Source: Bacteroidota bacterium
Lineage (GTDB): Bacteria; Bacteroidota; Bacteroidia; Cytophagales; Cyclobacteriaceae
Reading direction: 5' to 3'
Length of the DNA: 32,573 nucleotides
Assembly: GCA_023428695.1 (NCBI GenBank)
Contig: JAEYWY010000029.1
Span: forward strand, 1-32,573
Part shown: piece by piece, positions 22,993 through 30,461 of the stretch
How the letters are laid out: each line of letters begins with the position of its first letter
Numbering within the stretch: position 1 is the first letter of the stretch
Translations under genes and position numbers: made by a program
Notes under the pieces: generated by a model
What the model saw: only the letters and a program-made list of their open reading frames with translations
What the model was told of the DNA's origin: nothing
Databases searched by the model: none

Positions 22993-24468
22993 ATGGCAGT
23001 TGGAAAAAGAGCATGTTTGGTTTGGGTTGTTTGGGTCATTGCAGTCGCGGGATTCAGCTTGAATCTCGCCGGCTGCGATGACGAAGAACCAAAGTATAAT
23101 CCCCCGGTAGTAAATCCAGAAATCGGAAAGGCACAATACTGGGTCACCACCGGTGACAAGACGCTGCTGCTATCGCGGCAATCCGATATCTCCATCACTG
23201 AACCGGTGCTCACGAATGTACCCATGGTCACCGTTAACCCGGACCAGCAGTACCAGCGTATCGAGGGATTTGGTGCAGCGCTGACCGGATCGTCGGCGTA
23301 CCTCATCAACAAAAAGATGACTGCAACACAACGCCAGACGCTGATAAAGGATTTGTTTGATCCCGAAACAGGTATCGGCATCACTGCATTGCGCCTCACG
23401 ATTGGCGCTTCCGATTTTTCACTGAAGGATTTCACCTACGACGACATGCCCGCCGGCGAAACCGACTACGACCTGGAACACTTCACGATTGACGAAGAGA
23501 AAGCGGATCTGCTTCCCGTTCTCAAAGCAATCAATACCACCGCACCCGACCTTACGATCATCGGCTCACCGTGGACCGCACCGCCGTGGATGAAGACGAA
23601 CGAAAGCTATTATGGCGGGAGTCTGAAGACGGACGCGTACGACGCTTACGCAAACTATTTTGTGAAGTACATCGAAGCCATGGCCACCGAAGGCATTGAC
23701 ATCGATGCGATCACCATCCAGAACGAACCGTTGCACACGACGACGTACCCGACCATGAGCATGAGCGCTGAAGAGCAGAAGAACTTTGTGAAGAACAGTC
23801 TCGGTCCCGTGTTTGCAACCAACGACGTCGATACCAAAATCATTTTGTACGATCACAACTGGGATGTGCCGCAGTACCCGATTTCCATTATGGACGATCC
23901 CGAGGCAAAGCAATACGTTGAAGGCTCAGCATTTCACGCATACGGCGGATCCGTTTCGGCCATGAGCACCGTTCACAACGCGCACCCCGACAAAGGCCTG
24001 TACTTTACCGAGATCTCCGGTGGTGAGTGGGCCACAGACTTCGCCAGCAACCTCCAGTGGAACATGGCGAACATTTTCATCGGCACGACAAAGAACTGGT
24101 CCCGGACCGCGCTGTTATGGAACCTTGCCCTCGATGAGAATTTCGGTCCCACGAACAACGGCTGTTCCGACTGCCGCGGCGTGGTGACGATCAATTCCGC
24201 CAATGGCGCCGTTACCCGCAATGTAGAGTACTATTCCATTGGTCATTTCTCGAAGTTCATCCGCAACGGCGCTCACCGTATTGACGCGACGATCTCATCG
24301 GCTGTTCCCGGCGTAGACCACGTTGCCTTCATCAATCCCGACGACACCCGCGTTATGGTGTTCTCGAATTCCGCCTCAGCCTCGACAATCGTTGGCGTGC
24401 GGGAAGGAGAGAAACAGTTCAATGTTACGCTGCCGGCGTCGTCTGTAGTGACAGTAATCTGGGAATAA
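22993..24468 (+). CDS. GH30 family glycoside hydrolase, lipoprotein
   Basis: The 491-residue enzyme starts at ATG 22993, 13 bp after the previous gene; a TTG at 22972 would overlap that gene. The lipid-site Cys28 is in LNLAGCDDEE. GH30 motifs: RIEGFGAALTGSSAYL, IIGSPWTAPPWMKTNE, acid/base Glu245 in AITIQNEPL, nucleophile Glu340 in LYFTEISGGEW. The mature N-terminus shares YWVTTGDKTLLLS with the first GH30, which points to duplication within the locus. All catalytic residues are present in all three copies. It is the last enzyme gene of the operon; no GH3 beta-glucosidase is in the window, so final breakdown must be encoded elsewhere. Confidence 0.93.
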   Translation: MAVGKRACLVWVVWVIAVAGFSLNLAGCDDEEPKYNPPVVNPEIGKAQYWVTTGDKTLLLSRQSDISITEPVLTNVPMVTVNPDQQYQRIEGFGAALTGSSAYLINKKMTATQRQTLIKDLFDPETGIGITALRLTIGASDFSLKDFTYDDMPAGETDYDLEHFTIDEEKADLLPVLKAINTTAPDLTIIGSPWTAPPWMKTNESYYGGSLKTDAYDAYANYFVKYIEAMATEGIDIDAITIQNEPLHTTTYPTMSMSAEEQKNFVKNSLGPVFATNDVDTKIILYDHNWDVPQYPISIMDDPEAKQYVEGSAFHAYGGSVSAMSTVHNAHPDKGLYFTEISGGEWATDFASNLQWNMANIFIGTTKNWSRTALLWNLALDENFGPTNNGCSDCRGVVTINSANGAVTRNVEYYSIGHFSKFIRNGAHRIDATISSAVPGVDHVAFINPDDTRVMVFSNSASASTIVGVREGEKQFNVTLPASSVVTVIWE

Positions 24469-24606
24469 GGGGCGCGATCGATCTTCTGTTTTGAGCGGCA
24501 ACGTGTGATTGCGGTCTCGTTGTAAAATCGCGACTTTTTGTAAATTGTCCTTTGCATAGGCGCTCATCATGCGCGTATCATCTACGCCGTTGGGGCAATT
24601 CACACC

Positions 24607-25131
24607 ATGAGGACATACTACCTGATACTCTTCTGTACTCTCTCGTTCACCGGCGTATTTTCACAAAGCATAACGCGCGAACAATTGGTTACGGAATTCC
24701 GGCAGGGGCGGCTAATTGTCTTTAATGGATATGCGTTGCACTCAGCTGATCCTTCGTTTTTCAGAAAGCTTGTGTCTGCGGAGATCAGCGACGTCGAACA
24801 TCTGGACAGCCTCATCGGCAGGATTGAGTACGGAACAGTTGGCAAGCAAGGCGTGGTCCGACTAACGATAGACAATCTGAACAAACTAACAAAAGCACGC
24901 TTCTCCGTAGTTGATGCATTCATCCTGAAATACTTTGACGCAGCAAAGCCGATGTTCTATTTCATTGACGGAATGCCCGCCTCCGATACATTCGTCGCGC
25001 TGGATTGGTTGGTGAACAAGAAAATCAAGGAGGTCCAACTATTGGCCCCGCGCGAGGCTGAAGCTATTTGGGGGAGGCAGGGGAAGGATGGCGCGGTGAT
25101 GATTAATACGGAGGGGGAGATTGGGTGGTGA
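24607..25131 (+). CDS. Small secreted protein with two TonB-plug-like repeats
   Basis: The 174-residue product has a signal peptide (MRTYYLILFCTLSFTGVFSQ) and two similar halves. Residues 35-87 (RLIVFNGYAL ... IGRIEYGTVGKQGVVRLT) and 114-167 (PMFYFIDGMPA ... AEAIWGRQGKDGAVMIN) both recall the SusC plug signature LYVVDGVPA...AIYGAQGANGVVLIT. No barrel follows. It thus looks like two plug sub-domains without a transporter. It may bind the periplasmic side of SusC/TonB or be a remnant family. It lies 138 bp after the last GH30 gene on the same strand; whether it belongs to that operon is unclear. Confidence 0.65.
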   Translation: MRTYYLILFCTLSFTGVFSQSITREQLVTEFRQGRLIVFNGYALHSADPSFFRKLVSAEISDVEHLDSLIGRIEYGTVGKQGVVRLTIDNLNKLTKARFSVVDAFILKYFDAAKPMFYFIDGMPASDTFVALDWLVNKKIKEVQLLAPREAEAIWGRQGKDGAVMINTEGEIGW

Positions 25132-25190
25132 GGAGGAAGCAAAGTAAACGTGTAATGATGGGTTGCCTTGTTTTTCAGGTTTGGGGTGAG

Positions 25191-25284
25191 GGGAGGATTC
25201 GTTGGATAATTAGCGGAATGCAAGTATTTTAGGATCTGATCGGACTATATTGGCCATAAATTGCTGATAGCGATTTGTTAGCCA
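25191..25284 (+). repeat. Repeat element, right-half type, ending in GTTAGCC
   Basis: GATTCGTTGGATAATTAGCG, then ATGCAAGTATTTT and ATTGCTGATAGCGATTTGTTAGCC. It aligns along its length with 31137-31233 and ends in the attC-like core GTTAGCC. It marks the left boundary of the second cassette-like region. Confidence 0.55.
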
Positions 25285-25310
25285 CAATTGCTTTAAAGAC
25301 AACTCGACAT

Positions 25311-26392
25311 ATGGGACAAATATTTAAAGAGACATCAAAAAAAGACCCCGGATTTTTTCAAAGACTATTCAAGAAAGAACCGATTGACAACGCATTTATT
25401 GAGTTGAATAATTTTTAGCGACTAAAGAACTAAATAATATATCGACTACTGACATAAATGCGATAAGTGCTCGATACAAAATTGACTTATCAAAAAAATT
25501 TCCTGATAAACTAAAAGACCTTTACGGCAAATACTTAGCGCACTGCCTGACAGACAACAAGCTTGAAGAGGGAGAGATTGAAGAATTAAAGAAACTAAAA
25601 TCACTACTGGGTTTAAAGGACAAGGACATAGAAGAAACTCACAATCAAGTTGCGGGACAGATTTACAAAAAATCATTCGAGCAAATGATTAAAGACGGGC
25701 GACTTGAGAAAAAGAACGAAGACTTTCTTGAAAGACTGGAGCAAGACCTTAAAATATCAAAGAATTTAGCGGACAAAATATCCGGAGAAGCAAGACAGCT
25801 CTTTTTCCAAAACTATGTCAAGAAAATAACGTCTGACGAAAGACTATCACCTGATGAATTAGAAGAATTAGAGTCAATTTCAAAAAGCTTAAACGTGAAC
25901 CTCGACTTGGACTCAAAATCAAGAGAAGCTTTTGACAAAATGAAACGTTACTGGATAATTGAAAATGGAGAACTTCCGGCTCTTCAAGTTGACATTAACC
26001 TTCAAAAAAACGAAACCTGTTATGTTCAGACGAGAGCAGATTGGCATGAGTTAAGGACTGTGACAAAACGAATTAATTACGCTGGACCAAGTGCAAGAAT
26101 CAAAATTATGAAGGGACTTTCATATAGAGTGGGTAGCGTAAGTGTGGAGCGTGTGACTTCAGAGCATATGCAACACTTGGACTCCGGAATACTGTATGTT
26201 ACAAATAAAAGACTGATTTTCACAGGACAGAAGAAAAATGCAAATATTAGGTTGGACAAGATACTTTCAATTACTCCGTACAGTGACGGAATTGAAGTTG
26301 TTAAGGACGCTGGACGAAATCCGGTGTTTATTGTTCCATCCAATGCGGACATTTTATCAATGACGTTGAGTAGAATTATAAATGAGTTGTAA
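25311..26392 (+). pseudogene. Frameshifted gene for a cytosolic protein with PH/GRAM-like C-terminus
   Basis: ATG 25311 opens a frame reading MGQIFKETSKKDPGFFQRLF and stops at TAG 25416-25418. With one extra T in the T-run at 25412-25416 the frame continues LATKELNNISTTDINAISAR and runs to the stop at 26392. That gives a product of about 360 residues. Features are Lys/Glu-rich helices with two similar acidic segments (KLEEGEIEELKKL and RLSPDELEELESI, resembling TerB- or EF-hand-like helices). The C-terminal domain GILYVTNKRLIFTGQKKNAN with IRLDKILSI is the hallmark of bacterial PH/GRAM-like domains. No signal peptide. A start at 25685 would lose the first third. It sits between cores GTTAGCC and GGCTAAC, a complete cassette. 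Shift may be mutation, slippage or read error. Confidence 0.6.
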
Positions 26393-26401
26393 AGCAACTG
26401 T

Positions 26402-26583
26402 GGCTAACAAAATGTTTATGCAATGCGGGGTTGGGTGTTAAATTAAAGTTTATGTTTCAAAATGTAGTTTGGTCACGGGGGACAGTTTCGGAGCAGGCCG
26501 GGCTTAACATTCCGCCCCGATAGCTATCGGGCGGAATGTTAAGCCTTCCTATTCCCCGCACTGCATAAACACAAACGTTAGCG
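26402..26583 (+). repeat. Complete attC-like inverted-repeat element
   Basis: The left arm GGCTAAC, then TGTTTATGCAATGCGGGG, pairs with the right arm CCCCGCACTGCATAAACA, then CAAACGTTAGC. About 18 bp pair with one mismatch, and GCTAAC/GTTAGC cores pair outside. The middle holds the block GGTCACGGGGGACAG..TTTCGGAG (26471-26503), shared with 2047 and 28120, and a 20-bp hairpin. Confidence 0.7.
26501..26545. repeat. Long hairpin inside the attC-like element
   Basis: GGCTTAACATTCCGCCCCGA pairs with TCGGGCGGAATGTTAAGCC around the centre CGATAGCTATCG, itself a perfect 12-bp palindrome. Only one base is unpaired in about 20. This could form a cruciform or a stable RNA stem. Confidence 0.65.
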
Positions 26584-26682
26584 GTGAGCTATCTACTGGG
26601 TCGTATGAAAATTTGGTTTCTAAATAAACACATTTGCTTACCACACTTTCCATCAGGACACCAGAGTAAGCAAGAGCCAATT

Positions 26683-27888
26683 TTAGCGATCCTTCTTGGG
26701 AGCTTTAAAATCATCTAAAGTTATTTCTTTCAGGTGCTTAGTGATCAACGTGGCATTTAATTGGGCTTGTAGTCCCTTAACAGCGTTGCCTACATAGGGA
26801 TCGACAATAAAAACAGGCTTCTTTTTAAAGTCAAAATTCTCAAGGATCATTCGATTGACCTCCGCGTCTTTGGCACCATAGCCGATAATGATAAGCTTCT
26901 CTGCATTCTTTAAATTGGTGACGAAACACTCAAATAAGACTTTGAACAAAAGTGGCTCGCTATAACGCTCGATCTTGGATGTAGTTCCCGTCAGAAAGTC
27001 TGCATGATAATTTGCCCAACACCTTTCATAGGAGGGTTTCCCTTTCTCGTCATTAATTTCTTTATAAAATTCACCAAAGCCGATACCATATCTTGTTTTG
27101 ATGTATCCCTCAGGCCTTAGGCTCGATGGGCCATTGGCCGTATAATAGATACCATAGTCCTTGCTTCCATGCAACTTATAAAGGCGGATTTGTTTGTCAT
27201 ACAGGCCCGAATAATACTCAAGTCTACATCTATAAGACCTACCATTAACCAATAATTTCCCGTAGTATGGAGATTCCAGCTCCTGGAACCCATCGCAAAT
27301 TTTTCCGAGGAGCCAATCAGTAATGCGCAAACGTTCAAAGAATAAATCATGATTTAGGGTGTGTACATTAAGGAGGTAGTCGTTACTCAAATCACGCAAG
27401 CAATTTAGAAGGCCAGTATAGCCAGGAAAGATTGGCCCCCCATAGTGGGGAGCATCATCGTACCACGAATTACCTTCGTTATCCACAAGGAAGTGGGCAA
27501 TTAACTGCGAGTAGATAGTCCTCATCGCAGACAGCATTTGACGTACATCCCGTTCTGTACCATAGTTTTTCTTTTTGTACAGAGCCTCCACATCCGGATC
27601 TTGGTTGGCTTTACCCATGAAGAAATCATAGAATTCTTCATAGTCAAAATAATTAGTACGTGTTCTATAGAATTGAATCAGATCGAGACAAAATTCAAAT
27701 TCAAGATCGAAGTGAGTCCGGTACCCTGGTTCCCGCCCTTTTTCGGGAATACAAAGGCGACCATCCGATGAAAAGCAAAAATCTTTTACCGTGCAATTTA
27801 ATAGAGCTTCGTTTAATTCATTACCAATAGGATAGCCCATTGGGGCGGAGAAGCCTGCCCCAAGCAGGAATGAAATTGATTCGGGCAT
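26683..27888 (-). CDS. SIR2-like protein, candidate NAD-consuming defence effector
   Basis: The 401-residue protein starts SISFLLGAGFSAPMGYPIGN, the nucleotide-binding Gly-rich loop of SIR2-like proteins (about residues 5-22). Other family marks are TLNHD (177-181), KLHGS (238-242, with the catalytic-type His240) and IIIGYGAKDAEVN (333-345), then VDP (362-364). The fold binds NAD; in prokaryotic defence, SIR2-like proteins deplete NAD on infection, while others are deacylases. No fused sensor domain is seen, and no Argonaute, TIR or helicase partner lies beside it. It stands alone, on the minus strand, opposite to its cassette neighbours, between elements at 26402 and 28052. Tail Lys-rich (APKKDR). 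A defence role is inference from family and location. Confidence 0.8.
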   Translation of the reverse strand: MPESISFLLGAGFSAPMGYPIGNELNEALLNCTVKDFCFSSDGRLCIPEKGREPGYRTHFDLEFEFCLDLIQFYRTRTNYFDYEEFYDFFMGKANQDPDVEALYKKKNYGTERDVRQMLSAMRTIYSQLIAHFLVDNEGNSWYDDAPHYGGPIFPGYTGLLNCLRDLSNDYLLNVHTLNHDLFFERLRITDWLLGKICDGFQELESPYYGKLLVNGRSYRCRLEYYSGLYDKQIRLYKLHGSKDYGIYYTANGPSSLRPEGYIKTRYGIGFGEFYKEINDEKGKPSYERCWANYHADFLTGTTSKIERYSEPLLFKVLFECFVTNLKNAEKLIIIGYGAKDAEVNRMILENFDFKKKPVFIVDPYVGNAVKGLQAQLNATLITKHLKEITLDDFKAPKKDR

Positions 27889-27904
27889 AGCGAAGTGTTT
27901 AAAA

Positions 27905-27912
27905 CAAAAATA
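27905..27912 (-). promoter_or_regulatory. Bacteroidota -7 box upstream of the SIR2-like gene
   Basis: On the minus strand the bases read TATTTTTG, an exact TAnnTTTG match. It lies 17 bp upstream of the start codon. A convincing -33 box is not seen. It supports independent expression of the cassette gene. Confidence 0.45.
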
Positions 27913-28051
27913 GTCACCACGTCAATAAAAAAAAGGAGCATTTTTGACCTCAAACGCCTAAAACAACCACACCAATACTAAAGCCGCCCGCCCAACACAT
28001 AACTAAAGCTTTGGCATCCGTGTCGTTAAGCCGGTATTAGCGCGGCACAAT

Positions 28052-28222
28052 GCATAACACAATGTATAATTCATGCCCTGGAGTCAGCTTAATCACAGAT
28101 TGTTACTAAATTCGTTTTCGGTTCGCGGGACGATGATGTGTTCGGTCAGGCTTGACATTTCGCGTCGCTGGATTTTCAAGCCTGCCCTAGATCGGGCACG
28201 CATTATGAACGGGCCGTTAACG
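28052..28222 (+). repeat. attC-like inverted-repeat element
   Basis: The left arm, GCATAAC then TATAATTCATGCCC (28065-28078), pairs partly with the right arm GGGCACGCATTATGA (28194-28208), followed by CCGTTAACG. The inner block from 28120 (GGTTCGCGGGACGATG..TTCGGTCAGGCTTGA) corresponds to those at 2047 and 26471, and CAGGCTTGA/TTCAAGCCTG (28147-28183) form a hairpin. Pairing is less exact than in the element at 26402. Confidence 0.5.
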
Positions 28223-28223
28223 C

Positions 28224-28445
28224 CACTACCCTTCCAGCACCGCGTGGACAATGACGACCAGGGGCAAAGACTCGACTCCGCAGACAAGAAAAAAATTAAC
28301 GGGTGCTACTATACGAATTCAGATTCTTTGGTTGGACAATTTAACGTTTCTTATACAACGTGGGACCCCTTCAGGCCAGACAAATTAACCGGAGAGTTGA
28401 TTACGCAGACTGGCTGGCAACATATCAAAAATCAGCGCAATCCGT
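28224..28445 (+). other. Possible gene remnant, otherwise no feature
   Basis: An open frame covers this stretch and reads NGCYYTNSDSLVGQFNVSYT and similar protein-like sequence. However, it begins inside the repeat element and ends inside the esterase gene on the other strand. It may be a leftover of a cassette gene. No start codon or domain supports it as an active gene. Confidence 0.25.
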
Positions 28446-29345
28446 TTACTTCATCAACTTATTCTTCCTCATCCACTGAAACAACGGCCCCGTCCAGCTC
28501 TTCTCACGGAAGATGAAGCCGTGTCCGCCCTTTGAATAGAGATGCATTTCTACATCCACGTTGTTATGTCTTAATGCTTCGTAGTAGGAGATGCCGTTAT
28601 CGACATCCACGAGTTTGTCGTCAGTAGCGAACGTGATGTAGGCTGGCGGCGCATCGCCCGTCACTTGGAGTTCATTGGAGAATTCGTTGATGGTAGCCGC
28701 AGACGGGTTTCCACCAAGCAGGTTAGTCCTGGAGTCGCGGTGCGTGAGGCTGTCGCGCATGCTGATCACGGGATAGACAAGAATCTGGAAATCCGGTCGC
28801 AGACTTGTGTTGTCCTTGTTTTCAATGAGTGCCTTTTTAAAGTGGGTTGCGCCTGTGGCAGCGAGGTGCCCACCGGCAGAGAAACCCATGATGCCGATCT
28901 TGCCGGCGTCCAGGTCCCATTCCTTAGCGCGCTCGCGTACCAGCTTGATGGCCTGCTGAACATCCTGCAATGGACCAATGGTCTTGTCTAGCATCGTTGA
29001 GTCACTGGGAAGCCTGTATTTGAGGACGAATGCGGTGATGCCGTTTTTGGCGAGCTCTTTTGCTGTCATCACACCTTCGCCTTCATACACGATCACGGTG
29101 TAGCTACCCCCTGGACAAATGATCACGGCCGCTCCCGTAGATTTTTCCTTGTCAGCCCGGAACACTTCAAGCGTGGGAAACGCCGTCTTTCGGTACATCC
29201 CCCTGAAAAGCGGAGCCTCGGTTTCCCGCGATGCCTTCACCTTGGAATTTGGAATGGTGCTGTTGTAAAGGTCAATGATCTCCTGTGCCTGGAGCAGGAA
29301 GGGCAGGAGACATGAGACAAGCACGGCGGTAGTTATTTTTTTCAT
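28446..29345 (-). CDS. Secreted alpha/beta hydrolase, BD-FAE / acetylxylan-esterase-like
   Basis: The 299-residue product has a signal peptide (MKKITTAVLVSCLLPFLLQA) and an esterase domain. Marks are the oxyanion segment ICPGGSYTVI (76-85), the nucleophile GFSAGGH (Ser156), the acid near TDDKLV (Asp242/243) and His275 in GGHGF. This set fits bifunctional carbohydrate-esterase/feruloyl-esterase-like proteins (BD-FAE) of carbohydrate gene clusters. They remove acetyl or feruloyl groups from plant polysaccharides in the periplasm. In this window it is 4 kb from the GH30 operon, on the opposite strand, behind the cassette region, so a shared role is possible but not shown. Length matches the family. 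Substrate is inferred. Confidence 0.85.
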   Translation of the reverse strand: MKKITTAVLVSCLLPFLLQAQEIIDLYNSTIPNSKVKASRETEAPLFRGMYRKTAFPTLEVFRADKEKSTGAAVIICPGGSYTVIVYEGEGVMTAKELAKNGITAFVLKYRLPSDSTMLDKTIGPLQDVQQAIKLVRERAKEWDLDAGKIGIMGFSAGGHLAATGATHFKKALIENKDNTSLRPDFQILVYPVISMRDSLTHRDSRTNLLGGNPSAATINEFSNELQVTGDAPPAYITFATDDKLVDVDNGISYYEALRHNNVDVEMHLYSKGGHGFIFREKSWTGPLFQWMRKNKLMK

Positions 29346-29835
29346 TTGATTCGATATCGATGTAGAAGTGTGCAGTGTACAATTATAGAGAATGCGATAC
29401 AGAATACAAAATACGCCTCAAATGAGTGAGGCAGCGTCAGTCAACGCCTGACAGTACCAGCGCCGCATTCACGATAAGGATATACGCGGCAAATGGCAAC
29501 TGTCCTCTTGAAGTTGAATTCACGGAAGGGGATGAAGACTACAGTGTGCCTTCGTCAAAGTACGTGAGTGGATAACTACCGCCAGCAATGATATTCGTCA
29601 TTGGGGAACGTTGGAGGAAATTGTACTTTGGGTTTAGGCGTCTTCCGGACATGTCGGGTAGGTTACATAGCCGTTGTGCGTAATGTTTCTATGAAGATTA
29701 CTCTTCGTAATCATGTTGAGTCTTCTTTCGGTTGGCGGAGACAAATCAGCAGCCACGCCTTATAGCCACCCCTATGGCCAATAGTCACTGTTTGAGAATA
29801 GATTGTAATCATTATGCAATATCAAAAAGTTCTAT
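29346..29835. other. 490-bp intergenic region, one isolated core site
   Basis: No gene is seen. GTTGTGCG at about 29675 repeats the right core of the elements at 2136 and 2896, without a clear partner arm. GCCTCA/TGAGGC form a 6-bp stem at about 29416-29433. The region separates the divergent esterase and NTF2-like genes and should hold both promoters. No strong TAnnTTTG was found. Confidence 0.35.
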
Positions 29836-30321
29836 ATGCATCCTTTAACAACTAAACTTTCAATAATCGCCATTGCATTCCTGGCGATTAGCATAAACGT
29901 AAGTTCGCAGGAACTTACCGGGAGTCAGAAAGCGAAAATCACTGCTGAGATTACGACACTTTTTGAAAAGAGTATTAAAGCGGGGGAGAGGCTCGATATT
30001 TCAGGAATAACTGAGAACGTCAGTGATACTTTATCGGCGGGATTCATCGACAATGGATTGTATTATCAATCCTTTGCAGTCTTGATGAAGGGATTCAGGG
30101 AGGGCATAAGAGGACTCAAGTCTCAGAAAATGGAAGTTTTGGACAAAAAGATCACCGTGCTATCGGATAACGCTGTTCTGCTTACGGCATCTGGAAATTA
30201 TTCTGCCGACATTGAAGATGGTCGTGTAATAACCGGCAAATTTGCCTGGAGTTTCGTTTATTCCAGGATTAACAGTAATTGGAAAGTTATTCATACTCAT
30301 ATGTCTAATCTACCCAGGTAG
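29836..30321 (+). CDS. Secreted NTF2-like (DUF4440/SnoaL type) protein
   Basis: The 161-residue protein has a signal peptide (LSIIAIAFLAISINVSSQ) and a fold pattern of the NTF2-like superfamily. The pattern is a first helix (ITAEITTLFEKSIKAGERLD), then a region with dense beta strands (MEVLDKKITVLSDNAVLLTA) and the closing strands FAWSFVYSRINSNWKVIHTH with final HMS. The last motif, NSNWKVIHTHMS, is the usual end of DUF4440-type proteins. Such proteins bind small molecules or act as steroid isomerase-like enzymes; substrate unknown. It is followed after 13 bp by the core GTTGGGC (30335). Confidence 0.75.
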   Translation: MHPLTTKLSIIAIAFLAISINVSSQELTGSQKAKITAEITTLFEKSIKAGERLDISGITENVSDTLSAGFIDNGLYYQSFAVLMKGFREGIRGLKSQKMEVLDKKITVLSDNAVLLTASGNYSADIEDGRVITGKFAWSFVYSRINSNWKVIHTHMSNLPR

Positions 30322-30334
30322 ACAAACACAAAAC

Positions 30335-30341
30335 GTTGGGC
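30335..30341 (+). repeat. Isolated attC-like core GTTGGGC
   Basis: GTTGGGC, preceded by ACAAAAC, fits the right-core consensus GTTRRRY. It lies 14 bp after the NTF2-like gene. No left arm was found, because the stretch before it is coding sequence. Confidence 0.4.
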
Positions 30342-30461
30342 GCAAGTGTAAATTTGAAAGGTGAAAAACGTAAGCTTCAAATACAACTATCACGACCCGA
30401 ACGTTCACGCTGCCGGAATTAGACCCCGGAGAGAATTACATTTTAAACTTATTTGAACCCG

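Noticed and set aside
26683..27888. Multi-gene SIR2 defence system (Thoeris, pAgo-SIR2, SIR2-HerA)
   Set aside because: No TIR, Argonaute or HerA-type partner gene is adjacent; neighbours are a PH-like gene and an esterase.
28073..28516. 147-residue plus-strand open frame
   Set aside because: It starts inside the attC-like element at 28052 and ends inside the esterase gene on the other strand; the Ser/Thr-rich end is the reverse strand of coding sequence. Only the middle may be a remnant.
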